Shown here piece by piece: positions 10,326-20,714 of a stretch of 64,000 nt of DNA. The DNA is from Linum tenue (Eukaryota > Streptophyta > Magnoliopsida > Malpighiales > Linaceae): assembly GCA_946122785.1 (NCBI GenBank), contig CAMGYJ010000004.1:55684679-55748678 (forward strand). Reading direction: 5' to 3'. The notes beneath the pieces are model-generated. The model was given only the letters and a program-made list of their open reading frames with translations, was not told where the DNA came from and made no database searches. Made by a program: the position numbers and the translations under genes. The stretch's first letter is position 1. Every line of letters starts with the position of its first letter.

Positions 10326-10682
10326 CTAGCACTTCTTGGTGCAGAAGCAACGGCGGCGGAAACCCTGGCAGTCGCCGCCGGAGAAATGCTCGAGCCTGCA
10401 GATCTGGGCGCAGTTGTGGTCGCGGACGCAGGGTCCCTTGAAGCCGTGGCTTTTCGACGCGCACACTCTCCCCTCCGCCACCATCACTCCTTCCCCTGCA
10501 CCAAAAACACATACAATCACCAAAACCTCATGATCAGCAACACAACAGATTGTGCATGTTGACATAATCAATTAATTAAAGCCTGTAGGTGTCTAGCTAG
10601 CTATTATTGAAAGTTACTGACGAGATGGGTGCAGGAGAAGCAGCACCACCAGCACAACTCCAAAGCAACTCATCTTCCCCAT
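10326..10682 (-). CDS. Plant defensin (gamma-thionin), second tandem copy
   Basis: It encodes a secreted antimicrobial peptide, paralogous to 8036-8392. Exon 1 is 10682-10622 (signal peptide, identical to copy 1 except Cys for Phe at residue 6). Exon 2 is 10495-10326. The intron has a GT at 10621 and a GTGCAG acceptor and is again phase 1, splitting an Arg codon. The precursor is 76 residues, three fewer than copy 1 because the spacer after the signal peptide is shorter. All eight mature cysteines are present with the same spacing. Mature-peptide differences from copy 1 include Met to Val, Gln to Lys, Thr to Pro, Asn to Asp and a C-terminal Lys-Lys-Cys, so copy 2 is somewhat differently charged. 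The extra Cys in the signal peptide should be removed on processing. Both copies look intact. Confidence 0.93.
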
Positions 10683-10704
10683 GGTAATATTGGATCGCAA
10701 CAAT

Positions 10705-10706
<2 letters not shown>

Positions 10707-10781
<75 letters not shown>
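10707..10781. repeat. (CT)n / (GA)n microsatellite in the 5' leader of defensin copy 2
   Basis: There are about 37 uninterrupted CT dinucleotides. In the gene's own direction this is a (GA)n tract about 25-100 bases upstream of the ATG. Copy 1 has only about ten CT units, interrupted, at the same place (8413-8448). Spurious Arg-Glu repeat ORFs arise from it and are not real. Confidence 0.97.
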
Positions 10782-10784
<3 letters not shown>

Positions 10785-10983
10785 GCAATGCGACTAGCTC
10801 TAGTTACGAACAATACGCTCTCCAAGGTGCTCAATGCCGGCCATAGATAAAGGGGAGGGTATGTACTCTGTATCTGGAAAAAAGTAACGTTTATTTCCAC
10901 CCCCTGGAATGGATGGCCCACCTTATTTTGTTTCTCGCTCATCGTTTTGTAACTACAGCATAAACAAACAAAGCATATTTTCC

Positions 10984-11777
10984 TGATTTCATTTATTATT
11001 GATTTAGTTAAGATATTTGCTTTCGATTTCGAATGTTGTTCTGCGGTCAGGACCGTTTAGTATTAATAACTTGAGTTGTTGTGAAAGATTTAATAATGGA
11101 CTTATACTGTTTAATATTTACTGACACTTCCCCGCTAACGAAAAACCGACTTATACGTGCTTAGATTTTTCGTAAATCCGAATATCATTTGCTTAACAAA
11201 TGGAGTCGCCGAGATTCGAACACATGATCTCTCGATCAACCATTCTCAATTAGAAGTGCCTTAATTTTCATTTTCAATTAAATAATATTTTTTTTACTCA
11301 CTTTTGTCCTTAGTAGCTGCCCTTTACACTCTCCCTACCCCTTATTGAAATAAAATTATTTTATAAATTAGCTATGATTTGGTAGAAATTTATTCGAGAT
11401 ATTGAACAAGTACAATTTTAATTTTGGACGGATCATATACATCATTGTCATTTGTAGATAACTAGTTATAAAAACATTGAATATGTCAATACACAACTTA
11501 TAAATCATAAATAAAATATTTGACAGGTCAACTATTTCCATATAAATACATGTTTATTTTCATACGCAATTAGCTATCATACCTAATTTACCATTTTTCC
11601 TCCCAAGCCAAGGTGGGTCTGGGGACCCACCCTCTAACCTTCTCCCTCCACCCTTGATTAGGGGTGGGAATTTGGTGGCGGTTTTGTGGTTGATCGCAAA
11701 ATGAAAAACAATCTATTTTGCCATTGTGGTTAGCAATATTGTATATTTTTCTGGTTGCGAGTTAACCGCAACAGAAC
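10984..11777. other. Intergenic, nothing recognised
   Basis: This is A/T-rich unique-looking sequence with no convincing ORF, RNA gene or transposon end. Around 11665-11777 it is rich in GGTT/AACC words (GGTTAACCGC style), and these continue on the far side of the TRIM at 12513-12700. The TRIM therefore landed inside an older repeat of that character. Confidence 0.5.
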
Positions 11778-11954
11778 TGTCAAACATCGGGATGCTCAAT
11801 TAGTACGATAGTGTCCGCTTTGGGCCAAGCCCGCACGAATTTACTCTTGGGTGTCCTCCTCAATAGGCCTCGTACTGATGAGCTTGGTGGACACTTATAT
11901 ACAAGGATTCATTTCCATGTACAACCGATGTGGTACTTGGATTGTCCCATAACA
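11778..11954 (-). repeat. 3' terminal direct repeat of the TRIM
   Basis: It is 177 bp and matches 12331-12507 with only a handful of mismatches by eye. It is the downstream repeat in the element's minus-strand direction. Confidence 0.93.
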
Positions 11955-12316
11955 ATCCTCCCCTCAAGACAAGGACCACGAACATCGTGTCCTCACCTCA
12001 GCGATTATCTTGATCCGCTAGACACCTTGTATCGATGGGCTTCTCGGTACAAGGATTTTTCCAGACGCGGAACTCTCTTTGATCCGCCAAACAAACGTGG
12101 ATCTCTCCACAAGACAAACGCGGACCTCCCTCGATCCGCCAAACCAAACGTGGATCTCTCCTGGATCCACCAAACAGCCCAGACGCAGATCTCCCTTGAT
12201 ATGCCAAACAGACGTGGATCTCTCCTGGATCCACCAACCAGACGTCGATCTCAAATCCTGAGGTCACCGAATGAGGGTCCACCAAACTGACGTCCACCAC
12301 CCTGGACCCGAACGAG

Positions 12317-12328
12317 GCTCTGATACCA
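12317..12328 (-). other. Primer-binding site of the TRIM (tRNA-iMet)
   Basis: On the minus strand the sequence is TGGTATCAGAGC, the standard complement of the 3' end of plant initiator tRNA-Met, two bases inside the 5' terminal repeat. Confidence 0.92.
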
Positions 12329-12330
12329 CT

Positions 12331-12507
12331 TGTCAAACATCGGGATGCTCAATTAGAACGATATTGTCCGCTTTGGGCCAAGCCCGCACGGATTTACTCT
12401 TGGATGTCCTCCCCAAAAGGCCTCGTACTGATGTGTTTGGTGGACACTTATATACAAGGATTCATTTCCTTGTACAACCGATGTGGTACTTGGATTGTCC
12501 CATAACA
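12331..12507 (-). repeat. 5' terminal direct repeat of the TRIM
   Basis: It is 177 bp, with TG...CA ends on the minus strand, and abuts the AGAAC target duplication. Confidence 0.93.
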
Positions 12508-12695
12508 AGAACAATAGGTAACCGCAATTTAACTGATTACTGACGCGGTTACATGTGGTTAACTGAGGTTAGCGCGGTTAACCATGACATAGTGGCACAA
12601 CTACATACCAAAATGTCCCCAAACCATCAGAATGGTTAGTAACGTGGTTAACCGTACTTTACGATTAGTGGTTAACCACTAACCGTTTGCAGTGT

Positions 12696-12995
12696 GGTAA
12701 CTGGTTGTAGATGATGATGAATGTGGTAAATGACTGTTAGTATATTCTTACTATCATGTATACAACTATTCTACACTATGCTATATTCATACCATCATGG
12801 TACATTTCCATACAACATGGTATAATCTAATGTACATGCCAAATAGTACACATGGTATGGACTAGTAATAAAAGTCTCAATTTATTTTTGTTCCAAAATA
12901 TATCTATGTGGATGTCATTTTGAATAGCACAATTATATTAATCTGATTTTTTTGTGCAATTTTTTTTTATTTTAACTTAAAATGAAAGAGATAAA
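12696..12995 (+). repeat. Dispersed repeat family R1, copy 1
   Basis: The unit starts GGTAACTGG...GATGATGATGAATGTGG and contains several near-palindromes of TACCAT/ATGGTA. It ends in a phrase around TGTTCCAAAATATATC, GGATGTCATTTTGAATAGCAC and ACTTAAAA..GAAAGAGATAAA. The last part recurs at 50430-50580. Confidence 0.75.
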
Positions 12996-13049
12996 GCAGA
13001 AAATAGTTTAAGACTAAATATACCCCTTTATACTACCCTGGTATAGGGT

Positions 13050-13335
13050 GGTAACTGATGGTAGATGATGATGAATGTGGTAAATGATTGTTAGTATATT
13101 CCTACTATCATGTATACAACCATTTTACACTATGCTATATTCATACCTTCATGGTACATTTCCATACAACATGGAATAATCTTATGTACATACACACATG
13201 GTATGGACTAGTAATAAAAGTTTCAATTTGTTTTTGTTCCAAAATATATTGAAGTGGATGTCATTTTGAATAACACAACTAATGTTATTTTTCTGTAGAA
13301 TTTTTTTAATTTTAACTTAAAACGAAAGAGATAAA
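13050..13335 (+). repeat. Dispersed repeat family R1, copy 2
   Basis: It is a direct copy of 12696-12995 at roughly 90 percent identity by eye, with small indels. The two copies are only about 55 bases apart. Confidence 0.75.
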
Positions 13336-13825
13336 TCCTGTTAAATTTATTGAGAGAAAGTTAATAGTCTTTTATAAATGGTGAGCATAGGGTTACACAT
13401 GGTTATGCACTAAATCCACTCCCCAAATTATTGGTCCAAGATAGGTTGTATGACCATAAGTTGCATAACCCTTTCATAAACAGATTTAGGTCCTTGATTT
13501 TAAGTATGGTCAAATCTAAGGGGAGATAAAAGATTTTTGTTTTTCTTATTATTTAATAAGTTTTATCTTCTTTGTTTATCTTGGGTTCCAAAAACTTTTG
13601 CACAGATTCAATGAGTTCATTGTAATTTATAAAATAATATCTATTTTCAATATATTTCAAGTTTTTTTTTACATCTATACTACTCATTACTACCATGGTA
13701 CCACCTTCGTTTTTAACTCAAAATTTGAAGAAGGAAAATTCCCTAGGAACAAATTCATCGTTATCTATTGGATCTACAAATTTCTAATGAAAAAATGCAG
13801 ACCAAATATACCACCATATATCATC

Positions 13826-13998
13826 CTAGTATAGGATGATAAATGACCATTAATATATTCATACTATCATGTATACAAATATTCTACACTGTAGTATATT
13901 CATACCACCATTATACACTTCTATACCATGTCGTAGAATTTTATGTGATAATTCCAAACATTATCATATGGTGTGAACGGTAATAAATGTCTCATTTT
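13826..13998 (+). repeat. Dispersed repeat family R1, diverged partial copy 3
   Basis: It shares ATATTC..ACTATCATGTATACAA.., ..TATATTCATACCA and the closing GGTAATAAATGTCTCA with copies 1 and 2. It is clearly older or more decayed. Confidence 0.6.
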
Positions 13999-16900
13999 TT
14001 TGAGCTTTTGGACGATTTGTGAGTTGTGGAGTTTTTACTAATGGCATAGTAACACCTATTCAAAGTTGTATGTTAACGAGGGTTCGAGGTAGTCTATTTA
14101 TAGCCATTTTCATCATGTATTTCAAGAGGTTTTCTGTGAGAATAAAATATATTTGTTTAAATTTCTTTTAAAGATCGCTTCATGTCTCCACTATAGGGCT
14201 GCAAATGAGCGAAACTCAACCGAGTTTTGGTCTAACTGAAGCTCAGCTCATTATAAAATGAGATTAGGTCGAGTTCGGCTCGTTTAATAACTGTTTGTAG
14301 GCACATGTTTCTATAGGTTAACATGTAACTCATATTCTTTTCAAAGTAGTTTGGTGTTTGACCCGTTGGTTGAAATGTCATTTGAATAATCACGTGTTTA
14401 CGAAACATTCTAAAGTTTTCAAAATATTTGAAATGTATATTTCTACATAAGCTAAATTAATTATTCAAATAAAATCAAATAATTAAAATATGAAAAATGG
14501 AAATATCAAACACTAAAGAAATACTTATGAAAGAGTTAGGGGGCTAGTTAACCGTGTGGAAAGGTCATATAATCAAATTTATTAGTGTAATTGGTAATGA
14601 TTGATATTATTGTATAAAGAAATCATAGTTCAAATCTCATGATTGATATTTGTTTTCCTATTAATAAGAACAAATAAATGTACAAATAAATCTAACTTTC
14701 TTACTTTCACTTAATTTTAAATACTGAAAAACTAATCCTAATAAGGCAACACAACTATTATATTTGTAAATTATTATAGTTTCCACTTTCCTGTTTGATT
14801 ACATAAATAATATTTATTTTCCCATGTTTTATAATTATAAAGAATATTTGCCACTATCAGTGAGTTGATCGAAGAAAAGGATAATTTACTGTTCTTTTGT
14901 TGAAAAGGAAAAGTAAAGCATTCTATTATGTGGAGGAAGGAGAGGAGGAATGATCACCACGGAAAAAAGGTCTAACAATAGTCTGGAGACCAAACTTTAG
15001 TGTCCCCCACTTGATTGTTAGCCTACATTGCTGAAATACAGGCCGAGTAACACAATTATAAGTTATAACAGTATTGCGTGGTAATGTAGTTTAATTTCGT
15101 GTACTCTATCCATGTATTGCGTGGAAAGCAGAAAATGAATTTTGACTCAGCTCCCACGGCCAATATTTCGCTCAGTGTGCATGAAATCTTGCAAACTGAG
15201 ATAAATTTTATAATATTTCGGTTAAAATGCGTATGATCATGCATTCGATAGGCGTGCATATGGATATGAGTATGAGTGTGCATTGGTCGATTGGTTCAGA
15301 AGACCAGAAGCGGATCAAACTGAGATAGAACTAGAGTACTGGACCACTACAAAAGAAAAAGGAGGACGGAACTAGACCAAAACCATGTTCGGTCCATTTG
15401 ATTCGATTTGGCTCGGTTCAAATTCAATTTCGGTTTAATTTTTTTGCTTCATATTTAAAATAATTTATAGGATTAAATTCGAATCAAAATATATTCAATC
15501 CGATACACTTCCATCCAAATACCAACTCGATACGATCTGTCCGGTGTGAACCGGATCTTTGCCCACCCCTTGCATACAAGCCTCTAATTGGGTTTAACAC
15601 AATATTTATGCAATCATATTTTTGTTTTGTAGGTGTGAAATTATTATATTTTAAAAGCTTATAACTGTGAAAATTATTCTGATATTTGCAATATATATAT
15701 TTTTAAATCTCCCCCGATATATGATCGGCTAAACCCCATCTTTCCACCAACTCTTATCTCCCAAATCCTTTATCTTTTATGGTGCATGGTTTATCTATTT
15801 CCTCTTTTGTGCGCAGGGAGATAATGATGTGAATGAGCGAGAGCAATTCAGGGGGTCGGTGGGTGGCGTCGGTGCAAACGGACAGAAAGCTGAGTAAAGG
15901 ATATTTCACGTGAACTCCTTTACACCACTCATTGACTCAGCAGCAGCAGCAGTGCAATGGTGGTTGCCATTTTCGTTTTTCGGGTCCCTCTGTCTGTCTG
16001 CCACATAACCTAATAATGCAAACGCACACATTTCAGCCCGTTGCATGTCTCACTGTACTGAAAAGCCCGCATCGATGAGCCAGTCTCAGTCGGTCTGTGT
16101 ACATGGCAGAAAACCCGATGCATCTTGCTACTCACGCACGGCTCACCCCATGCTATCCTTTTTTCTTTTTCTTTTGGGCGCGCTCCAATTTTTTTTTATG
16201 ACCCGGAATCATTAGCCCCATGTGCCACTTTGTAACAGCGGGTACTACTAAACATAGGACCATCTGCGATTGAATTTAATGCCAATGGAGCTTCGCCACC
16301 AGCAGTCTTGTATCTCGGGGAACATCAGCGGGCCTCACTTGGATTTGAATCTGGGATGTGCAACTCCCAATCCTTCACTGTCACTTTTGATAGGTTTAGC
16401 TAGCTAATTAAAAAAATCTGGTTAATAAATAGGCGTTACCCTGAAAAGATCAAGCCGTTTCCAGACAAGATAAAGAAAAGATGGTACTGCCACTTAAGGA
16501 ATTACCTTTGGATGGTAAAGTCCAATAGCAAATAGGGGGTGACTTTCTGTTTCTGGAGAGTGGAGAGTTCACAATCATGCCTACGGTACAACCTTTTAAA
16601 GGGGCGAAAGCAAACATTGAACTTGAGCTTAAGATGGCCAGGTAGAGGAGATGACCAGTGGCACTAAGCGTACTGTTACTCATGAGTAATACTTTGTACT
16701 AATATCTACCCAATCTCAAGTTCAGGTGATTCAATTATTATTAATTAAAACTATTAAGCCGTAAGTTTTTTTTACTGTTGCATACGACAAAAACGGGCCT
16801 ACCTTTTTAATCCCGGATTACTGTTCATAAACGATGAAGTTTTTGCTTTCGTGTGGCCGAGTGTACTTTACCAACGTAAAGCTCTGGTGGCTGCCCAAGC

Positions 16901-17223
16901 CCAAACATCTAACCTTTGCTCACTATTTTTTATACATTGGGCTGTATGATGGTGACATACATATATTACAACTCCATCTCTCCATTATTTTTACTGCTGA
17001 ATAACTTCATCTCTATTTTAGGAAGAGACTAATTAGTTGAGGTGTTGATTTTGAATTATATGGTTAACATAAGTTAAATGGATGGATGAAACTATTTTTT
17101 TTAATTACATACAGTATCACAATTTCATCAATTTGCATTATGTAAAAGTTTTTTAACATAAGTTAAATGAGTGGATGAAATTTTAAATATAATTATTTTC
17201 ATATTAGTGCGTATATACCAATT
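13999..17223. other. Intergenic, nothing recognised
   Basis: This is A/T-rich sequence. A (CAG)n run of a few units lies near 15940. No ORF carries recognisable domains, and I see no tRNA or other RNA gene. Part of the right end probably belongs to the Helitron that terminates at 18661, whose 5' end I could not place. Confidence 0.5.
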
Positions 17224-17860
17224 TTATCATAATCGATTTTTTCTCTTATAGTTGGTTGTTTAGTTATTTTTCCCCATCTCCTGCAAAACAATTTCACTAT
17301 AAGGTCTTTTCTCATGTTGTCCCTTTCTGTAGCGGGTACCATTCGTGAATTTTTTATTCATATACCCAATTTTATCATAAACTATTTCTCTCATATATCC
17401 AGCTGTATAGGTATTTTTTTTATTTTCCATCTCCTACACCCTATATCCGTATAAGCTCTTTTCTTTTTCCCCTATAGTAAACTATGTATGTACATTTTCA
17501 TTTCACATTACGGAATGTTTACACTTTACATATTGCAAATGCATTACGTAAACTTTTTCATTTCATATTACATAAGATTTACAAATCTATTACATAAATT
17601 AATCATTATTCTTTTAACAAAATAAGGGTAGTATTAAATATGTTCTCCCTTTTTTGTAGCGGGTACCATTCACAAAGTTTTTTTATTCATATACTCAATT
17701 TTATTATAAACCCTTAGTTTTTTTTCCATCTCCTACACCCTATTTTAGTATAAAGCTCTTTTTCTCCTATAGTCAACTATGTATGTACATTTTCATTTCA
17801 CATTACATGATGTTTATGCATTGCAATGCATTACGTAGACCTTACTATTAACTACAATAA
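17224..17860 (+). repeat. Internal repeats of the putative Helitron
   Basis: Three imperfect direct copies start near 17224, 17340 and 17655. The last two share TGTAGCGGGTACCATTC, ATTTTAT.ATAAAC, CCATCTCCTACACCCTA and CTATGTATGTACATTTTCAT. The unit is about 315 bp between the last two copies. No coding function is seen. Confidence 0.7.
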
Positions 17861-18632
17861 TGCTTACTATCTCATCAATTATCATTATACAAAATTTATG
17901 CAAGGTAAGTTTACTTTACATAGTAGTTTAATTAAATGTAACACTTTTTATAACTGGTTTTATTATTAGACCACACATTATAGAAGATTTACACAATACC
18001 ATTCTATAAAAATTATATAGATTATAAATAAATTACGTAAAGCTTACAAAGGAATAGTTATTCCTTATTTATCAATTAAGTATAACATATTACATAAGAC
18101 TTTCAAAGTAATAAAAAACTATGTAAAGCATATGGAGGAATCGTAATTTCTTAAGTATCAAGTAAAAATGTAATAAGCAAATATTTAATAACATAAGTTT
18201 CAGTGAGATTTTTAAATTTTAACTAAACTATTGACTATCACATCAATTTGTACTACACAATGGTTTTGTAAAGTCAGTTAGTTTTATATAACATTTTAAT
18301 CAAATGCGATACTTTTCATACTAATTCACATATTACTAAATAAATTTCTTCATTATTATCCACAATATTAGCTATCTCTTCAATTTGGATTATGCAAAGG
18401 TTCATTAAAATAAGTTAATTTTGCATAATGATTTCATCAAAAGTCGTAAATTCATTTTATTTTATTATTAGACCACACATTACAAAAGATTTATATAACA
18501 TTGTTCTATAGATATTACACAAATTAAAAATACAACACATAAAAATTATGAAGGAATAATTAATCTCATATACACCCAATTACTTAAATCATTAAATGAG
18601 TTGATAAATTTTTAAATGTAAATAATTTTTTA

Positions 18633-18661
18633 CCGCCGCGAAGCGCGGGCCAAAAAACTAG
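18633..18661 (+). mobile_element. 3' terminus of a Helitron
   Basis: It has a small hairpin (CCGCG-AAG-CGCGG, 18636-18648), then an A-rich spacer of nine bases, then CTAG (18658-18661) followed by T. This is the standard Helitron 3' end (hairpin about 10 bases before CTRR, inserted next to T). The 5' end (after A, beginning TC) could not be located with confidence, but the internal repeats at 17224-17860 and the A/T-rich stretch to 18632 are probably part of it. A sister terminus is at 56085-56113. Confidence 0.75.
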
Positions 18662-19256
18662 TTAACAATTATTAACTAAAACTACACAGATCAACAATTA
18701 AAGCAATTAAGTTACGCAACTAAGGATTCATGTTGGGTTCTTAAGTGATAAAGCTCACTTGAGCAATCAATCTCCTAGCTATGAAATAGATTAAGATCGA
18801 TGCAATCCTAAAATTCAACTCAACTTCCACAATGCGGAGATTCCTCAATTTATCTTTGATTCTTGAATCCGAAAAACGTCTTTTTTACCTTTTTTACAAT
18901 GTCTTTTTGTCTTTTTGATTGAGCTATTTGATAGAGATGAAACACCCCGTGGTTAAAAATGCTATCTTAGTGGGAAGGATCCAGGAACTAAAGAACATAC
19001 AAGAACTGAAGCATCATACAAGAAACTGGATACTCGGATGACATTGCTCTTGCATAATGCCCTTGTTCTATTTGCATTAACCTTTCAAACCATGTTTTGG
19101 GGTAATCACTTGAATAAATGGGACGTTTATGAGAAGTATCTTTCAAGGAAAACATATCACAAACGGTGTCTGTTTTCGTCGTTCAGAACATTCTAGATTT
19201 TAGTCCGACTATTTTTTATATTTGTGGTAAACTATGTTCCGATCAGCACAAGCATC
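18662..19256. other. Intergenic, target region of element B
   Basis: No gene is recognised. The sequence continues after element B at 29093, so this and 29093 onward were once contiguous. Confidence 0.5.
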
Positions 19257-19261
19257 CTAGG

Positions 19262-20612
19262 TGATAGACCGTTAATTACACATGTTTTTACCCCTATTCT
19301 TACACCGTTTGAGATGTGGATTCTCGCGTTTTAGGCCGATTTCACGCTTGGTTGTGCTTGTTTGTGATATTTCAGGTCGTAGTACGTGAATGGAGGCTTG
19401 GGAGCGAGTTTAGGGGCGATTGGACGAAGATCGGACGCGTGGCGAGGCGCTGAGGAAGCCACACGGGCATCCCTGGAACCCACACGGCCGTGCAAGTCAC
19501 CCTTATGGCCGTGTGGTTTGTGCCGAGAGCAAACACGGGCATGGTGGAATTTCCACACGGCCGTGTGACCCTGGCCGTGTGGGAAGCCTGAAGTTCGATT
19601 AATTGAGACGCAGCGTTTTGGAAGCCACACGGGCAACTGGGTAAGCCACACGGCCGTGTGGCCTGCCCGTGTGAGTCGGGAAATCTTGGTTTTTACCCAA
19701 TTCCGAGCCACAAGTGAGAGAATCGATTCTTTGGAGCAAAAACGGAGCCCTAGAGAGAGAAAGTGCGAAGAACTCATCCTAAGAGTGGTTTTTGAGCTGG
19801 GTTTCATCAAATCAAGCTTGGAGATCATCATAGGAGTGATAATCATCATCCCAGAGCAGATCATTCCCATTGTTATGAGTATGACTGCTTTGTATCCTAT
19901 TTTCCCCTCTCTCTCTATGGAGTAGAACTTTCTCTCACTTGGGTATGAAGAACCCTAGTTCCATGTGTTAGGGATTTTGATTGTAATGACTTGGGATTGT
20001 TATACTGCTTGATTATAATCGAATGATGCATGATTCATTGAATTGATTGAAGTCTGATCAGCTTTTCTCGATTTCTGCTGCAACTTGAGATAGATAGAAT
20101 CTGATTAGGTTGTTAGAGCTACATCATTCGGTAGTAGTGGATTGGCTATACGAGAGTTAGTCAATCTACTGCTTTGTACTGGAATCCAATTCCAGTAGTG
20201 GAGTTCTGTGTTCATAGCCTCAGCTTTCTATCTCGGCGAAGACTAGTTGTCTGCCGGGTAGATTGACTGAGAGGGCTTGGTCAGCTTAAGAGATTCCAAG
20301 CTACTGTCGGATCTTCCGCAGTTTAATCAACAGTAAATCAACCCAGGGTAATTACAATTGAACCTAACTAAGGAGCTAGGGGGACTCATTCCCGAGTGAC
20401 TCTTCCTTGACTTCAGAAAACCGAACCATTTCCTGCTTTTTACTGCTTTTACTTTAAACAACAATCACTCGACTTAGTTTGCTAGATAATAGATAATCAC
20501 GGAGTAGGCAGTAGATCTAGACCCCGGGTTGATAATAGAAATTGCTACTTTACTGCATTCCCGGACTGCGATTACACTTGGTCGCAGTTTGGTGTTGTGT
20601 TTTGGCGTGTCA
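19262..20612 (+). repeat. 5' LTR of element B
   Basis: It begins TGATAGACCGTTAATTACA and ends TTTTGGCGTGTCA. It has a palindrome cluster at about 19455-19680 built on CACACGGCCGTGTG with partners CACACGGGCA and GCCCGTGTG. Homology to the LTR of element A is strongest in the second half (about 19930-20600). Confidence 0.97.
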
Positions 20613-20618
20613 ATTTTT

Positions 20619-20636
20619 TGGCGCCGTTGCCGGGGA
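20619..20636 (+). other. Primer-binding site of element B (tRNA-Asp type)
   Basis: The sequence is TGGCGCCGTTGCCGGGGA, six bases after the LTR end. It is the same type as in element A. Confidence 0.9.
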
Positions 20637-20714
20637 CCCTCTAGGTTATTGGGGAAACGTGAAAATTTGTTACTCTAGCTTTTTCTTTACTACATTGTTT
20701 TCTCTTCCACCTGT

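Larger units (their letters stand above)
10018..10983 (-). repeat. Duplicated defensin unit, copy 2
   Basis: This is the counterpart of 7684-8656. The clearest difference is a large dinucleotide expansion in the 5' leader (10707-10781). Several indels in the downstream and promoter parts show that the duplication is not very recent. Confidence 0.85.
11778..12507 (-). mobile_element. Complete TRIM element (730 bp) with target-site duplication
   Basis: Two 177-bp direct terminal repeats (11778-11954 and 12331-12507) flank a 376-bp interior with no coding capacity. On the minus strand the element begins TGTTATGGGACAATCC and ends TTTGACA. The primer site TGGTATCAGAGC (12328-12317), complementary to initiator tRNA-Met, lies two bases inside the 5' repeat. 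A purine tract CTTGAGGGGAGGAT (11968-11955) precedes the 3' repeat. Both flanks are AGAAC (11773-11777 and 12508-12512), a perfect 5-bp duplication. All the hallmarks of a terminal-repeat retrotransposon in miniature are present. The interior contains about five degenerate copies of a roughly 30-bp unit built on GATCC...CCAAAC...ACGTGGATCTCTCC. Confidence 0.95.

Noticed and set aside
10597..10942. ORFs encoding Arg-Glu repeats
   Set aside because: They are translations of the (GA)n microsatellite in the defensin leader.
16450..16683. Minus-strand ORF of 77 codons
   Set aside because: It has no recognisable features, no splice context and no homologous copy in the window.
19386..19602. Short ORFs in the LTR of element B
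   Set aside because: They arise from the ACGGCCGT palindrome cluster and are not conserved as ORFs in element A.
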